A stretch of 64,000 nucleotides of DNA from Mycolicibacterium chubuense (GTDB taxonomy: Bacteria; Actinomycetota; Actinomycetes; Mycobacteriales; Mycobacteriaceae), in NCBI RefSeq assembly GCF_001044255.1, contig NZ_JYNX01000059.1, positions 21,059-85,058 of the forward strand, read 5' to 3'. Position numbers and translations under genes: made by a program. Shown in pieces: positions 28,397-36,984 of this stretch (positions are counted from its first letter, which is position 1; the number at the start of each line of letters is the position of its first letter). The notes under the pieces are model-generated. The model was given only the letters and a program-made list of their open reading frames with translations, ran no database searches and was not told where the DNA came from.

Positions 28397-30112
28397 GTGA
28401 CTGACGAGGCGGCACGCGCCGTGGCGGCAGCAGGGGCGGTGGGACTGACGGTCGGACCCGGTGAAGTGGCCGGACTGGTCGTGCAGTCCGCAGAGGGCGT
28501 CATCGAGGCGGCCACCCCTGAAGCCGAGGACATCCTGGGACTGTCGCTGGCTCAGATGCTGGGCCGGGGCTCGGCGGACCCCCGGTGGGCCGCGGTCGAC
28601 GTGCACGGCGTAGCGCTCCGGCCGCAGGACCATCCCGCGCTCCAGGCGCTGGCGACCGGCCGACCGGTGCGCGGCGCGGTGCTCGGCGTGCACCGTCCCG
28701 GCCGCGACCGCGCCGGCGAGCATGTCTGGCTGCGGGTGGACAGCGTGCCGTTCAACGTCGTCGACGGCGCCGCCCGCAACGTGGTGGTGCGCTTCGCCGT
28801 GGTGTCCGGTCAGCAGGCCACCGAGCTCCGGCTGGCCGAATCCGAACGGCTGTACCGCTTCCTGATCGACCACGCTCCCGACGTCGTCGCCTGGCAGCTC
28901 GTCGACACGACGTTCCTGTGGGTGTCGCCGGCCGTGCAGACGATCCTCGGGTATTCGCCCGAAGACCTCGTGGGCCGGACCGCGTACGCGTTCATGCACC
29001 CCGACGACGAGTCGACGGCACGAGCCACCGAGTGGTTCGATCCCGCCGCGGCGGCGCCGGCGCCGATGCTGCTGCGGATGCGGCACAGCGACGGCCGCTA
29101 CCGGTGGATGGAGGTCGCCGGGCAGCTGGTGCGCGATGCGGACGGGGCGCCGGCCCAGTTGCGCACCTCGTGGCGCGACGTGACGGCGCGGGTGAAGGCC
29201 GAACAGGATCGGGATGCGGCCGTGCAGCTCGTGCAGTCGGTGGTGGCCAACTCACCGATCGGCATCGCGGTGTCGGACGGCACCGGGGTGCTCGAACAGG
29301 TCAACGAAGCGCTGTGCTCGATGCTCGGTTGCGCGTCCGACCAGCTGCTCGGGCACCGCGTCGCCGAGTTCGTCCACCCCGACGACTCCTGCCCGGACGG
29401 CAGTGCGCAGCTGCTCAGCGGTGCGCTGACAGCACACGAGTCGGAATGCCGGTATCTGCGTCCGGACGGTACGGCGATGTGGGGGCACCGCACCACGATG
29501 GTGCTGCGCGGCGGAGACACCGATGACGGCGCCCGTCTGTTGATCCACCTCCAGGACGTCACGGCCCGCCGCCTCGCCTACGACGAACTCCGCCACGCCG
29601 CGACCCACGATCCACTGACCGGACTGGCCAACCGGGTGGCGTTCGACGCGCACCTGGCGTCGACCCGTGACGACGGGGCGCCGGAGGACTGCAACGGTCT
29701 GCTGTTCATCGACCTCGACGATTTCAAGACCGTCAACGACACCCACGGCCACGAGGTCGGCGACGAGTTGTTGACCATCGTCGCCGACCGCATCCGTGGC
29801 TCGATCCGCCCGCAGGACTTCGCGGCCCGGATGGGCGGGGACGAGTTCGTGGTGCTGTGCCTGCGCCTGCCGGACCACCGGACGGCGGTGGGCATCGCCG
29901 AGCGCATCGTCGAGGCGCTGGCGACCCCGTTCACGGTGGGCGCGCTGACGATCAGCATCTCGGCGAGCGTCGGGGTCACCACCGGCAGCGGCGAAGACCG
30001 CCGAAACCTGATGACATCGGCCGACCGCGCCATGTACCGGGCAAAACAGGCCGGCCGCGGGGTGGTCACGCACCTGACATCCGCAGGTGACCATCAGTGT
30101 TCGTCCGCGTAG
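28397..30112 (+). CDS. PAS-containing diguanylate cyclase
   Basis: 571 residues. Three PAS-like regions precede a GGDEF domain: a first one (about 30-140), a second with 'GYSPEDLVGRTAYAFMHPDD' and a third with 'CASDQLLGHRVAEFVHPDD'. The cyclase domain starts at 'HDPLTGLANRVAFD' and has an intact 'GGDEF' at 480-484 with the product-inhibition motif RxxD ('RPQD') five residues before it, so it should make c-di-GMP and be feedback-inhibited. No EAL domain and no membrane segment are seen, so it is a cytosolic sensor of an unknown signal. GTG 28397 is chosen; GTG 28382 is possible. Confidence 0.9.
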   Translation: MTDEAARAVAAAGAVGLTVGPGEVAGLVVQSAEGVIEAATPEAEDILGLSLAQMLGRGSADPRWAAVDVHGVALRPQDHPALQALATGRPVRGAVLGVHRPGRDRAGEHVWLRVDSVPFNVVDGAARNVVVRFAVVSGQQATELRLAESERLYRFLIDHAPDVVAWQLVDTTFLWVSPAVQTILGYSPEDLVGRTAYAFMHPDDESTARATEWFDPAAAAPAPMLLRMRHSDGRYRWMEVAGQLVRDADGAPAQLRTSWRDVTARVKAEQDRDAAVQLVQSVVANSPIGIAVSDGTGVLEQVNEALCSMLGCASDQLLGHRVAEFVHPDDSCPDGSAQLLSGALTAHESECRYLRPDGTAMWGHRTTMVLRGGDTDDGARLLIHLQDVTARRLAYDELRHAATHDPLTGLANRVAFDAHLASTRDDGAPEDCNGLLFIDLDDFKTVNDTHGHEVGDELLTIVADRIRGSIRPQDFAARMGGDEFVVLCLRLPDHRTAVGIAERIVEALATPFTVGALTISISASVGVTTGSGEDRRNLMTSADRAMYRAKQAGRGVVTHLTSAGDHQCSSA

Positions 30113-30127
30113 GGCAGACTTTCGGGC

Positions 30128-30424
30128 ATGGACAGTGACGGCGACTACGACGACGCAGGCCCCGACAACACCCTCGGACCGAGCGAGTCCCTCGACTCCG
30201 ACGAGGTGCGCAACGACGACGGCGACTCCGTCGTCGACCCGCCCGACGAGTGGATCGAGGCCGAAGAGGACGAGACCCTCGACGAGAAGCTGGCCGCCGA
30301 GGTGCCCGACGTGCTGCCCGCCGGCGCGCCCGACGAGGTTCGACCCGACCGCCGCACCCTCGGGCAGATCGACGGAACCCCCGAAGACGGCGAGTCCTTC
30401 TACACCGTCCTCGACGACGAGTGA
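30128..30424 (+). CDS. Small acidic protein, DUF5709-like
   Basis: 98 residues, about one third Asp/Glu, with no cysteine, no signal peptide and no membrane segment. The order 'LGPSESLDSDEVRNDDGD', 'PPDEWIEAEEDET' and 'LDEKLAAEVPDV' resembles a family of short acidic actinobacterial proteins (DUF5709), whose function is unknown. Likely partly disordered. It sits 16 bases after the cyclase and seven before the acyltransferase, so the three may be co-transcribed. Confidence 0.75.
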   Translation: MDSDGDYDDAGPDNTLGPSESLDSDEVRNDDGDSVVDPPDEWIEAEEDETLDEKLAAEVPDVLPAGAPDEVRPDRRTLGQIDGTPEDGESFYTVLDDE

Positions 30425-30430
30425 ATCACC

Positions 30431-31084
30431 ATGCCGGACAAGAGGATTCTCTGCTTCGGTGACTCGCTGACCTGGGGCTGGGTGCCCGTCGCCGACGGGA
30501 TGCCCACCGAGCGGTTCCCGCGCGACCGACGGTGGACCGGAGTGCTCGCCGATCAGCTGGGCGACGGACATGTCGTCATCGAGGAAGGTCTGTCGGCCCG
30601 CACCACGAACATCGACGACCCGACCGACCCCCGGCTGAACGGGGCGGCATACCTGCCGTCGTGTCTGGCCAGCCATCTGCCGCTGGATCTGGTGATCCTC
30701 ATGCTGGGCACCAACGACACCAAGGCGAACTTCCACCGCACCCCGCTCGACATCGCGCTCGGGATGTCGCTTCTGGTGACGCAGGTGCTGACCAGTGCGG
30801 GCGGGGTCGGCACCGCCTACCCGGCACCGCAGGTGCTGGTGATGGCGCCGCCTCCGCTGGCGCCGACCCCGCATCCGTGGTTCCAGCTCATCTTCGGCGG
30901 CAGCCAGGAGAAGACGGCGCAGCTGGGGCAGGTGTACAGCGCGATGGCCAGTTTCGTGAAGGTGCCGTTCTTCGACGCCGGCTCGGTGATCTCCACCGAC
31001 GGCGTAGACGGCGTGCACTTCACCGAGCAGAACAACCACGATCTGGGGGTCGCGCTCAGCGAGCAGGTGCGCGGCCTCCTCTAG
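30431..31084 (+). CDS. SGNH hydrolase, homologue of M. smegmatis acyltransferase AcT
   Basis: 217 residues. The GDSL block 'CFGDSLTWGWVPV' carries Ser12, 'LMLGTNDTKANF' block III, and 'DGVDGVHFTE' the Asp193/His196 pair. The sequence follows the M. smegmatis esterase/acyltransferase AcT nearly residue for residue ('SARTTNIDDPTDPRLNGA', 'PAPQVLV', 'HPWFQLIF'). That enzyme is an octamer known for transesterification in water and perhydrolysis. There is no signal peptide, so it is cytosolic. Physiological ester is unknown. The start ATG is well separated from the previous stop. Confidence 0.93.
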   Translation: MPDKRILCFGDSLTWGWVPVADGMPTERFPRDRRWTGVLADQLGDGHVVIEEGLSARTTNIDDPTDPRLNGAAYLPSCLASHLPLDLVILMLGTNDTKANFHRTPLDIALGMSLLVTQVLTSAGGVGTAYPAPQVLVMAPPPLAPTPHPWFQLIFGGSQEKTAQLGQVYSAMASFVKVPFFDAGSVISTDGVDGVHFTEQNNHDLGVALSEQVRGLL

Positions 31085-31093
31085 GCGCGGATC

Positions 31094-31447
31094 TCAGTCG
31101 TCGTCGAGGCTGAGTACGGCAAACGGCGCCGTCGGTATCTCGGCGATGGCCATTGTCGCGGCCGAATCAACCGGGACGACTTGGCGGGTGAGCGCCGCGA
31201 GCGCTGCGGTCGTGCCGACGTCGCGTCCGACATCTTCGCTGAGAAGCCAACGCACCTCGAGCAGATCGCAGTAGGCCTGGATGGGAGTCCCCGTGTGATC
31301 ACGTGCGGCATGGGCGAGTTGTTCGGAGGCGGCGAGCCGCCGCAGGACGTCGTACTCCTTCACCGCCACCCGCGGAGGCATGTCCTTGACTGCCCACAGA
31401 TGACCGTCAGCGTCGACGAACTTCACCAGGTGGCGGCTTCGCCCCAA
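31094..31447 (-). CDS. Short DUF4032-like protein, possibly an internally deleted remnant
   Basis: 117 residues from TTG 31447. The first 45 residues ('HLVKFVDADGHLWAVKDMPPRVAVKEYDVLRRL') resemble the beginning of DUF4032 kinase-like proteins, and 'YCDLLEVRWLLSEDVGRDVG' resembles a segment that in those proteins lies far downstream; the kinase core between is absent. It may be a decayed gene or a short functional variant. No ribosome site is visible before TTG. It follows the ABC ATPase gene by 20 bases and points the same way. Both similarity statements are from memory of the family. Confidence 0.55.
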   Translation of the reverse strand: MGRSRHLVKFVDADGHLWAVKDMPPRVAVKEYDVLRRLAASEQLAHAARDHTGTPIQAYCDLLEVRWLLSEDVGRDVGTTAALAALTRQVVPVDSAATMAIAEIPTAPFAVLSLDDD

Positions 31448-31467
31448 GCCTGCGGAGCGCCCGCATG

Positions 31468-32556
31468 TCAGTTGAGGCGTTCGCCCGACTTCGGGTCGAA
31501 GAGGTGCACCGCCCCCTCGGGATGCCTACGGAGGCGCACCGTATCGGCCAGTCTGGGCGCCGTGCGCGGATTGCAGCGTGCCACCAGTTCCACACCGCTC
31601 GAGCCCGAACCCGCGTGCGTATAGACGAATGCCTCACTTCCGAGATCCTCGACCAGGTCGACGACGACCTCGGCGCCACCGGACTCGGTGATTTCGAGTT
31701 GCTCGGGCCGTATGCCGACGGTGACCTCGGTGAGCCCTGCCCCCGAGAGGATCGACATCTGATCGCGCTCGAGTTCGAACACCGAGTCGCCAACGCGAAC
31801 ACCGTTGTCCACCACCGACGCGGTGAACAGGTTCATGGCCGGCGATCCAATGAAGCCCGCGACGAAGGCGTTGGCCGGACGGTCGTAGAGCTCGTTCGGC
31901 GCGGCGAACTGCTGCAGTTTGCCGCCTTTGAGCACCGCCACGCGGTCCCCCATCGTCATCGCCTCGACCTGGTCGTGGGTGACGTAGACCGTCGTGGTCC
32001 CCAACCGCCGCTGCAGGGCGGCGATCTGGGTACGGGTCTGCACACGCAGCTTGGCGTCGAGATTCGACAACGGCTCGTCCATGCAGAACACCTGTGGCTC
32101 ACGGACGATGGCACGTCCCATGGCGACCCGCTGCCGCTGACCGCCCGAGAGCTTGGCGGGCTTGCGGTCGAGGAACTCGGTGAGGTCGAGCACCTTGGCG
32201 GCTTCCTCGACCTTCCTGCGCCTCTCGTCAGCCGGCACGCCCCGCAGTTTCAGTGCGAAGCCCATGTTCTCGGCGACCGTCTTGTTGGGATACAGCGCGT
32301 AGTTCTGGAACACCATCGCGATGTCGCGGTCCTTGGATGGCACACCCGTCATGTCCTTGCCACCGATCTCGATGGCGCCCTCGTCGATGTCCTCCAGGCC
32401 GGCGAGCATCCGCAGCGCAGTGCTCTTGCCGGAACCGGACGGCCCCACCAGGACGACGAACTCGCCGTCCTGGATGTCGAGATTGAGGTTGTCGACCGCG
32501 AGCTTGTCGGAGCCCTCGTAGATGCAGGTCGCGTTCTTGTAGGTGATCGATGCCAT
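31468..32556 (-). CDS. Carbohydrate ABC transporter ATPase (MalK/UgpC/SmoK type)
   Basis: 362 residues. ABC domain with Walker A 'GPSGSGKST', signature 'LSGGQRQR', Walker B 'VFCMDEPLSNLDA' and 'VYVTHDQVEAMTMGDR', followed from about residue 235 by the regulatory OB-fold domain ('VTVGIRPEQLEI') of sugar importers of the CUT1 class. It is the last importer gene of the minus-strand polyol operon: binding protein, two permeases, ATPase. The short gap of 50 bases to the permease gene keeps it in the operon. Confidence 0.93.
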   Translation of the reverse strand: MASITYKNATCIYEGSDKLAVDNLNLDIQDGEFVVLVGPSGSGKSTALRMLAGLEDIDEGAIEIGGKDMTGVPSKDRDIAMVFQNYALYPNKTVAENMGFALKLRGVPADERRRKVEEAAKVLDLTEFLDRKPAKLSGGQRQRVAMGRAIVREPQVFCMDEPLSNLDAKLRVQTRTQIAALQRRLGTTTVYVTHDQVEAMTMGDRVAVLKGGKLQQFAAPNELYDRPANAFVAGFIGSPAMNLFTASVVDNGVRVGDSVFELERDQMSILSGAGLTEVTVGIRPEQLEITESGGAEVVVDLVEDLGSEAFVYTHAGSGSSGVELVARCNPRTAPRLADTVRLRRHPEGAVHLFDPKSGERLN

Positions 32557-32606
32557 GTGTCTAGCTCTCTATCCTCGGGAGTGTCGGTGGTCAGGGGGTG
32601 GAGGTT

Positions 32607-33476
32607 CTACTTGATCGCGCCGAACGAGAGTCCGCGCACCAGCTTGTTCTGTGCGAACCACCCGCACAGGATCACGGGAAGTGCCGCCATGGTCGCGGCT
32701 GCCGAGAGCACGGCCCAGTACTGGCCCTCGCCGGCGATGAAACCGACGAGGTACACCGGCATCGTCTGGGCGTTCACGGCGGTCAGGTTCACGGCGAGAA
32801 AGAACTCGTTCCACGCGAAGATCACGCAGATGAGCGCAGTCGCAGCGATGCCGGGTGAGACCAACGGCAGGATCACTTCTCGCACCGACCGCCACAGGCT
32901 GGCGCCGTCCAGACTTGCGGCCTCGAGGAGCTCACCCGGCACTTCGAGGAAGAACGAACGCATCATCCAAATCGCGATCGGCAGGTTCATCGACGTGTAG
33001 AGAATGACCAGGGCCCAAATGTTGTCCAGCAGGCCGAGATTGGACACGATCACGTACAACGGCAGGATCGCCGCGACGACGGGCAGCATCTTGGTACTCA
33101 TGAAGAAGAACAGCGCATCCGAGGTCTTGCGAACCGGTCGAAGCGACAGCGCGAACGCGGCCGGCACACCCAACAGCAGCACCAGGATCGTCGACATGGC
33201 GGTGGCGAACACCGAGTTCAGCATGGCGGGTCCGATGCCCTGAGAGAACACCGCACCGTACTGATCCAGCGTCGGGGTGAAGAACAACGTCGGCGGTTTA
33301 GTCGCCGCGGCACTTTCCGGCTTGAACGACGTCAGGACCATCCAGAACACCGGGAAGAAGAACCCGAGCCCTACCAGCCAGGCGACGACACCCCACGGGC
33401 TGAACTTCTTCGACTTCTTCTTCCGCACCGGAACGGCATCGTCTGTCGCCGTGTCTCTTTCAGCAGTAGTCGTCAT
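32607..33476 (-). CDS. Polyol ABC transporter permease (MalG/SmoG-like)
   Basis: 289 residues with six hydrophobic segments and the C-terminal EAA loop 'EAASLDGASLWRSVREVILPLVSPG', which contacts the ATPase. N-terminal basic stretch 'PVRKKKSKKFSP' precedes the first membrane span. It forms the channel with the partner permease encoded two bases upstream. Assigned to polyol transport by the neighbouring mannitol and sorbitol-type dehydrogenases. Confidence 0.9.
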   Translation of the reverse strand: MTTTAERDTATDDAVPVRKKKSKKFSPWGVVAWLVGLGFFFPVFWMVLTSFKPESAAATKPPTLFFTPTLDQYGAVFSQGIGPAMLNSVFATAMSTILVLLLGVPAAFALSLRPVRKTSDALFFFMSTKMLPVVAAILPLYVIVSNLGLLDNIWALVILYTSMNLPIAIWMMRSFFLEVPGELLEAASLDGASLWRSVREVILPLVSPGIAATALICVIFAWNEFFLAVNLTAVNAQTMPVYLVGFIAGEGQYWAVLSAAATMAALPVILCGWFAQNKLVRGLSFGAIK

Positions 33477-33478
33477 GA

Positions 33479-34456
33479 TCAGGCAGCCTCTTCCTTGCCG
33501 GAGAACGATTTGAAAATCAGCCGAAGCGCGAAGCTGGCGATGATCATCGTGAAGATGACGACCACCACGCCCATCGCCGCGGCCTGGCCCATGTCGAAGC
33601 CCAGGAACGCGCGCTGGTAGATGTAGAACGGAAGGTTCGCACTGGCCACGCCGGGACCACCCTGGGTCATCATGAATATGGCGTCGAACGTGTTGACCAG
33701 GTACACCGCGCCGAGCACCACGCCCAACTCGATGAACCGCCGCAGGTGGGGCAACGTCAACTCGCGGAAGAGCTGGAACGCAGTCGCCCCGTCGACCCGA
33801 CCCGCCTCGAGCTGGTCACGCGGCATCGATGTCAGACCCGCGAGGATCAACAGCATCATGAACGGCGTCCACTGCCAGATCAATTCCACCATCACCATCG
33901 TCAGCGGGAACTGACCGATCCAGTCGACCGGTCCGAGACCCGCCAGCGACAGCACCCAGTTGAGGATGCCGTTGTTGGGATCCAGAATGGTGGTCTTCCA
34001 GATCAGGGCGCCCGCAACGGGGGTGATCAGGAACGGGGTGATCAAGAGTGTGCGAACGGCGCCACGCCCCACGAACGTCCGGTCCAGCAGCAAGGCGATC
34101 AACAAGCCGAACAGCGCCGAGATGAGCACCACCCCGACGATCAGAATGACGGTGTTGCCCGCCACCGACCAGAACTGACTGTCCTTGACGACCGCGACAT
34201 AGTTGTCGATCCCGATGAACTGGCGTGACCGCGGCCGAACCAGGTTCCACGACAATGTCGAGTAGTACAACGTGAACAGGAACGGCACCTGCGTCACCGC
34301 GATCATGAAGATCAGCGCGGGCAGCAGCGGTCCCCGCCGCCGCCATCCCTCGGCGCGGCTCACCCCGATGTCCTGGCGCTCGCGAATCTTGCGGACCCGT
34401 TCGGCGACTGCCCCCTGGCCGGCATCCGATTCGGTATGAGCAGTAAGAGTCATCAC
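33479..34456 (-). CDS. Polyol ABC transporter permease (MalF/SmoF-like)
   Basis: 325 residues with six predicted membrane spans and an EAA loop 'EAGRVDGATAFQLFRELTLPHLRRF'. GTG 34456 (or ATG 34453) overlaps the binding-protein stop, so these two genes are coupled. Pairs with the MalG-like permease. The arrangement binding protein, MalF-like, MalG-like, MalK-like matches the sorbitol/mannitol (smo) importers of proteobacteria. Confidence 0.9.
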   Translation of the reverse strand: MMTLTAHTESDAGQGAVAERVRKIRERQDIGVSRAEGWRRRGPLLPALIFMIAVTQVPFLFTLYYSTLSWNLVRPRSRQFIGIDNYVAVVKDSQFWSVAGNTVILIVGVVLISALFGLLIALLLDRTFVGRGAVRTLLITPFLITPVAGALIWKTTILDPNNGILNWVLSLAGLGPVDWIGQFPLTMVMVELIWQWTPFMMLLILAGLTSMPRDQLEAGRVDGATAFQLFRELTLPHLRRFIELGVVLGAVYLVNTFDAIFMMTQGGPGVASANLPFYIYQRAFLGFDMGQAAAMGVVVVIFTMIIASFALRLIFKSFSGKEEAA

Positions 34457-35847
34457 TTCTCCTGGTAGCTCTTGCCGACGACTTCGGCGTATTGCTGTGA
34501 CTGCTTGAGCGCCTCGTCGACCGATATCTGGCCGGCGATCGCCGCGCTGATCTGCTGACTCACCCGCGTGCCCAGATCCTGGAACTCGGGGATCCCGACG
34601 AACTGCACACCGGTGTACGGAACCGGTTGCACCGTAGGCTTGTCCGGTGTCGAGTTGGTGATCGACTTCAGTGTCAGAGGACCGTAGGACTTCGAGATCG
34701 CCTCGTATTCCGGAAGATCCGTGTACGTCGAGGTCCGGCTTCCGGGTGGGACCCGGGCCCAGCCCAGCTTCTCACCGACCAGCTTCATGTAGTCCTTGCT
34801 GGTCATCCACGAGATGAACTTCCAGGCGCCGTCGGGATTCTTGGCGGCCTTCGGGATCCCCAGCGACCAGGTGTAGAGCCACCCCGAATTGGGCTTCTCG
34901 ACAATCGGCGCCGGCAGGTAGCCGATCTTGCCGACCAGGTCCGGATATGTTTCGGGATCCTCGAGCACCGACACCGCCGACGTCGCGTCGTACCACATCG
35001 CCGTCTGCCCCTGGCCGAAGAGGTTGGCGCATTCCTGGAAACCGGTCGAGGATGCGCCGAGTTCGCCGGACTCCTTGATCGTGTCGACGTAGAAGTTGAC
35101 CGCCTTCTTGACCTCGGGGCTGTCGAGCTGAGCGTTCCACTTCTCGTCGAACCACCGACCACCGAAGGTGTTGATCACCGTGTCCAGCGGCGCGAGCACC
35201 TCACCCCAACCCGGCTTACCGCGTAGGCAGATACCGGCGTCCGAGACCTGCTTGGCCTTGATGGTCTTGGCCCAGTCCGCGACCTCCGGCCAGGTCGGCT
35301 GGTAGTTCGGATCCTGATTGACCGTGATGCCGGCCTGTTCGAACATGTCCTTGCGGTACATCAGGAACGACGACTCGCCGTAGAACGGCACCGAGTACAT
35401 GTTGCCCTCGTACGACAGCGATTCGCGCAGCGACGGGATGAAGTCGGCCTCGTCGTATCCGGGGGTGTTCTTCGCATAGTCCGACAGCGGAAGCAGCCAA
35501 CCGTCTTTGGCCCACTGTGGTGTCTCGAAGTTGCTGATCATCGCGACATCGAACTGGCTCCCACCCATCGCCGTCGACATGGTGATCTTGGCCCGGGCCT
35601 GGTTCTCCGACAAGGAGATGAATTTCAGCCTGACGCCGGGGTTCTCCTTCTCGAATTCCGGCGCCAGCTTCTGCGCGTCCGTCATCTGCGAGTTCGACAC
35701 CAGAGCGATCGTCACCTCGTTGTCCGACGCCCCGAGACTCCCCGCCCCCGAACATCCGGCGGTCAACATTAGCCCGGACGCGGCCGCGCACACCGTCAGT
35801 CGGCGTACAGCTCTTCGTAGCTTCTTCACCTTCACCTCACTTGTCAT
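34453..35847 (-). CDS. Polyol ABC transporter solute-binding lipoprotein
   Basis: 464 residues from ATG 35847. Signal peptide with lipobox 'LTAGC' (Cys32), then a large extracytoplasmic sugar-binding domain of the MalE/SmoE class ('VTIALVSNSQMTDAQKLAPEFEKENPG', 'MYSVPFYGESSFLMYRKDMFEQAG'). Expected to capture mannitol, sorbitol or arabitol for the importer. The start overlaps the end of the regulator gene by 11 bases; GTG 35835 would avoid this overlap and cannot be ruled out, since neither has a clear ribosome site. Confidence 0.9.
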   Translation of the reverse strand: MTSEVKVKKLRRAVRRLTVCAAASGLMLTAGCSGAGSLGASDNEVTIALVSNSQMTDAQKLAPEFEKENPGVRLKFISLSENQARAKITMSTAMGGSQFDVAMISNFETPQWAKDGWLLPLSDYAKNTPGYDEADFIPSLRESLSYEGNMYSVPFYGESSFLMYRKDMFEQAGITVNQDPNYQPTWPEVADWAKTIKAKQVSDAGICLRGKPGWGEVLAPLDTVINTFGGRWFDEKWNAQLDSPEVKKAVNFYVDTIKESGELGASSTGFQECANLFGQGQTAMWYDATSAVSVLEDPETYPDLVGKIGYLPAPIVEKPNSGWLYTWSLGIPKAAKNPDGAWKFISWMTSKDYMKLVGEKLGWARVPPGSRTSTYTDLPEYEAISKSYGPLTLKSITNSTPDKPTVQPVPYTGVQFVGIPEFQDLGTRVSQQISAAIAGQISVDEALKQSQQYAEVVGKSYQEK

Positions 35848-36877
35848 GGCCGAGTAGCCAACGGGCACAGTCGATATCACAAACCAAAAACCGGGCCAGA
35901 CCGCCCCGCAGTGCGCCCAGAGCTGCCGCGTGTTTGGCGGCACCGCTAGCGATCAGAATGGTCTTGGTGCAGTTGCGGATGTCTTCCAACGGGACCGAGA
36001 TCACCCTCTGAAGCAGATCGGTCTCCACGGGGGCGCCCTCTGAATCGAAGAATCTCCCACCGACTTCTCCCACCGCACCCAGTGCCACCAACTCGTCGAG
36101 CATCCCGGTGTCGAGGAAGCTGCCCTCGAACAATGTGGTCGATGTCGAGACGGCGCCGACACCGAAGAGCATCAACTCGGCTCGACGGCCCGCGAGCAGG
36201 GTGCGGGAGATCACCGAATCCTGCTGCAGCGAAGCCACCGTCGACGGATCGGCGTACAGGGGTGCGGGTAGCCGGATGGCCTCCGCACGCAGTGCGTCTG
36301 CGCAGTGACCCAGAATGTAGTCAGCACCCGTCTGATAGGTGATCGTCGATATGGCGCCGTCGAGTTGAACCACCGCGCGGCAGGTCGCCAACCCGGGCGT
36401 CAGCGCCGTGGCGACCGCGACCTGTTCGGGGCCCCAGGTGAATCCCATGGTGTCGGTGGGCGACAACCGCCGTGTCAGCAGCGCCGCGGCGGCACGGCCG
36501 ACGCTGGCGAATCCCGCCGGTCCCGACAACGCTCCGACATCGACACCGCGGCCGGCGATGACGACCTCGGTCAGGCCGAATCTGCGTTCCAGCTCCCGCT
36601 CCTCTGCGGCGTGGAGATCGTCGCTGACCTCCGACGGCACGACCACCTCGATACGAACCAGTCCGTCCGCCTTCGCCCTGGCGACGAGCCGACCGGCAGT
36701 CGGTCGCGAAACGCCGAGACGGGCGGCGATCTCCGCCTGCGTCAGCCCGTCGAGGTAGTAGAGCGTCGCCGCCCGCAGTGCCAACCGCACTTCGTCGGGC
36801 GAGCGCTCGCGCGACCGACCCTGCTGCGGGCGCAGGCCGGCGCTGCTGCCGTTGGTCGTTGGTCGGGCCATGAACAT
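35837..36877 (-). CDS. SorC/DeoR-family polyol-responsive regulator
   Basis: 346 residues: a short disordered N-terminus, a helix-turn-helix ('LTQAEIAARLGVSRPTAGRLVARAKADG', about residues 45-75), and a sugar-phosphate-binding domain of the SorC type with 'GFTWGPEQVAVATAL' and 'ILIASGAAKHAAALGALRGGL'. It is the first gene of the importer operon and divergent from the catabolic operon; the palindromes at 36899-36912 and 36926-36944 are the expected binding sites. ATG 36871 is an alternative start. Activator or repressor cannot be told. Confidence 0.9.
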   Translation of the reverse strand: MFMARPTTNGSSAGLRPQQGRSRERSPDEVRLALRAATLYYLDGLTQAEIAARLGVSRPTAGRLVARAKADGLVRIEVVVPSEVSDDLHAAEERELERRFGLTEVVIAGRGVDVGALSGPAGFASVGRAAAALLTRRLSPTDTMGFTWGPEQVAVATALTPGLATCRAVVQLDGAISTITYQTGADYILGHCADALRAEAIRLPAPLYADPSTVASLQQDSVISRTLLAGRRAELMLFGVGAVSTSTTLFEGSFLDTGMLDELVALGAVGEVGGRFFDSEGAPVETDLLQRVISVPLEDIRNCTKTILIASGAAKHAAALGALRGGLARFLVCDIDCARWLLGHDK

Positions 36878-36898
36878 CGCTCTCGGAAGGCTGACCCG

Positions 36899-36912
36899 TG
36901 AGCAAATGCTCA
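36899..36912. promoter_or_regulatory. Candidate SorC operator, perfect palindrome
   Basis: TGAGCAAATGCTCA is a perfect 6+6 inverted repeat (TGAGCA/TGCTCA) in the divergent control region, 21 bases before the regulator start and about where the -35 of the catabolic promoter would be (a possible -10 TATTAT lies at 36922-36927). Confidence 0.6.
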
Positions 36913-36925
36913 GGGGTGCGTTATT

Positions 36926-36944
36926 ATGCTCATCACGTTAGCAT
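36926..36944. promoter_or_regulatory. Second candidate SorC operator
   Basis: ATGCT-N9-AGCAT; the half-site ATGCTCA (36926-36932) repeats the ATGCTCA of the first palindrome, so the two sites probably bind the same tetrameric regulator. Confidence 0.45.
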
Positions 36945-36984
36945 GGGTAATGTGACGCACACAACATTCGATCCGAAGGGGCAG

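Noticed and set aside
29252-31039. 595-residue minus-strand open frame
   Set aside because: Antisense to the GGDEF protein and the AcT homologue, both well supported.
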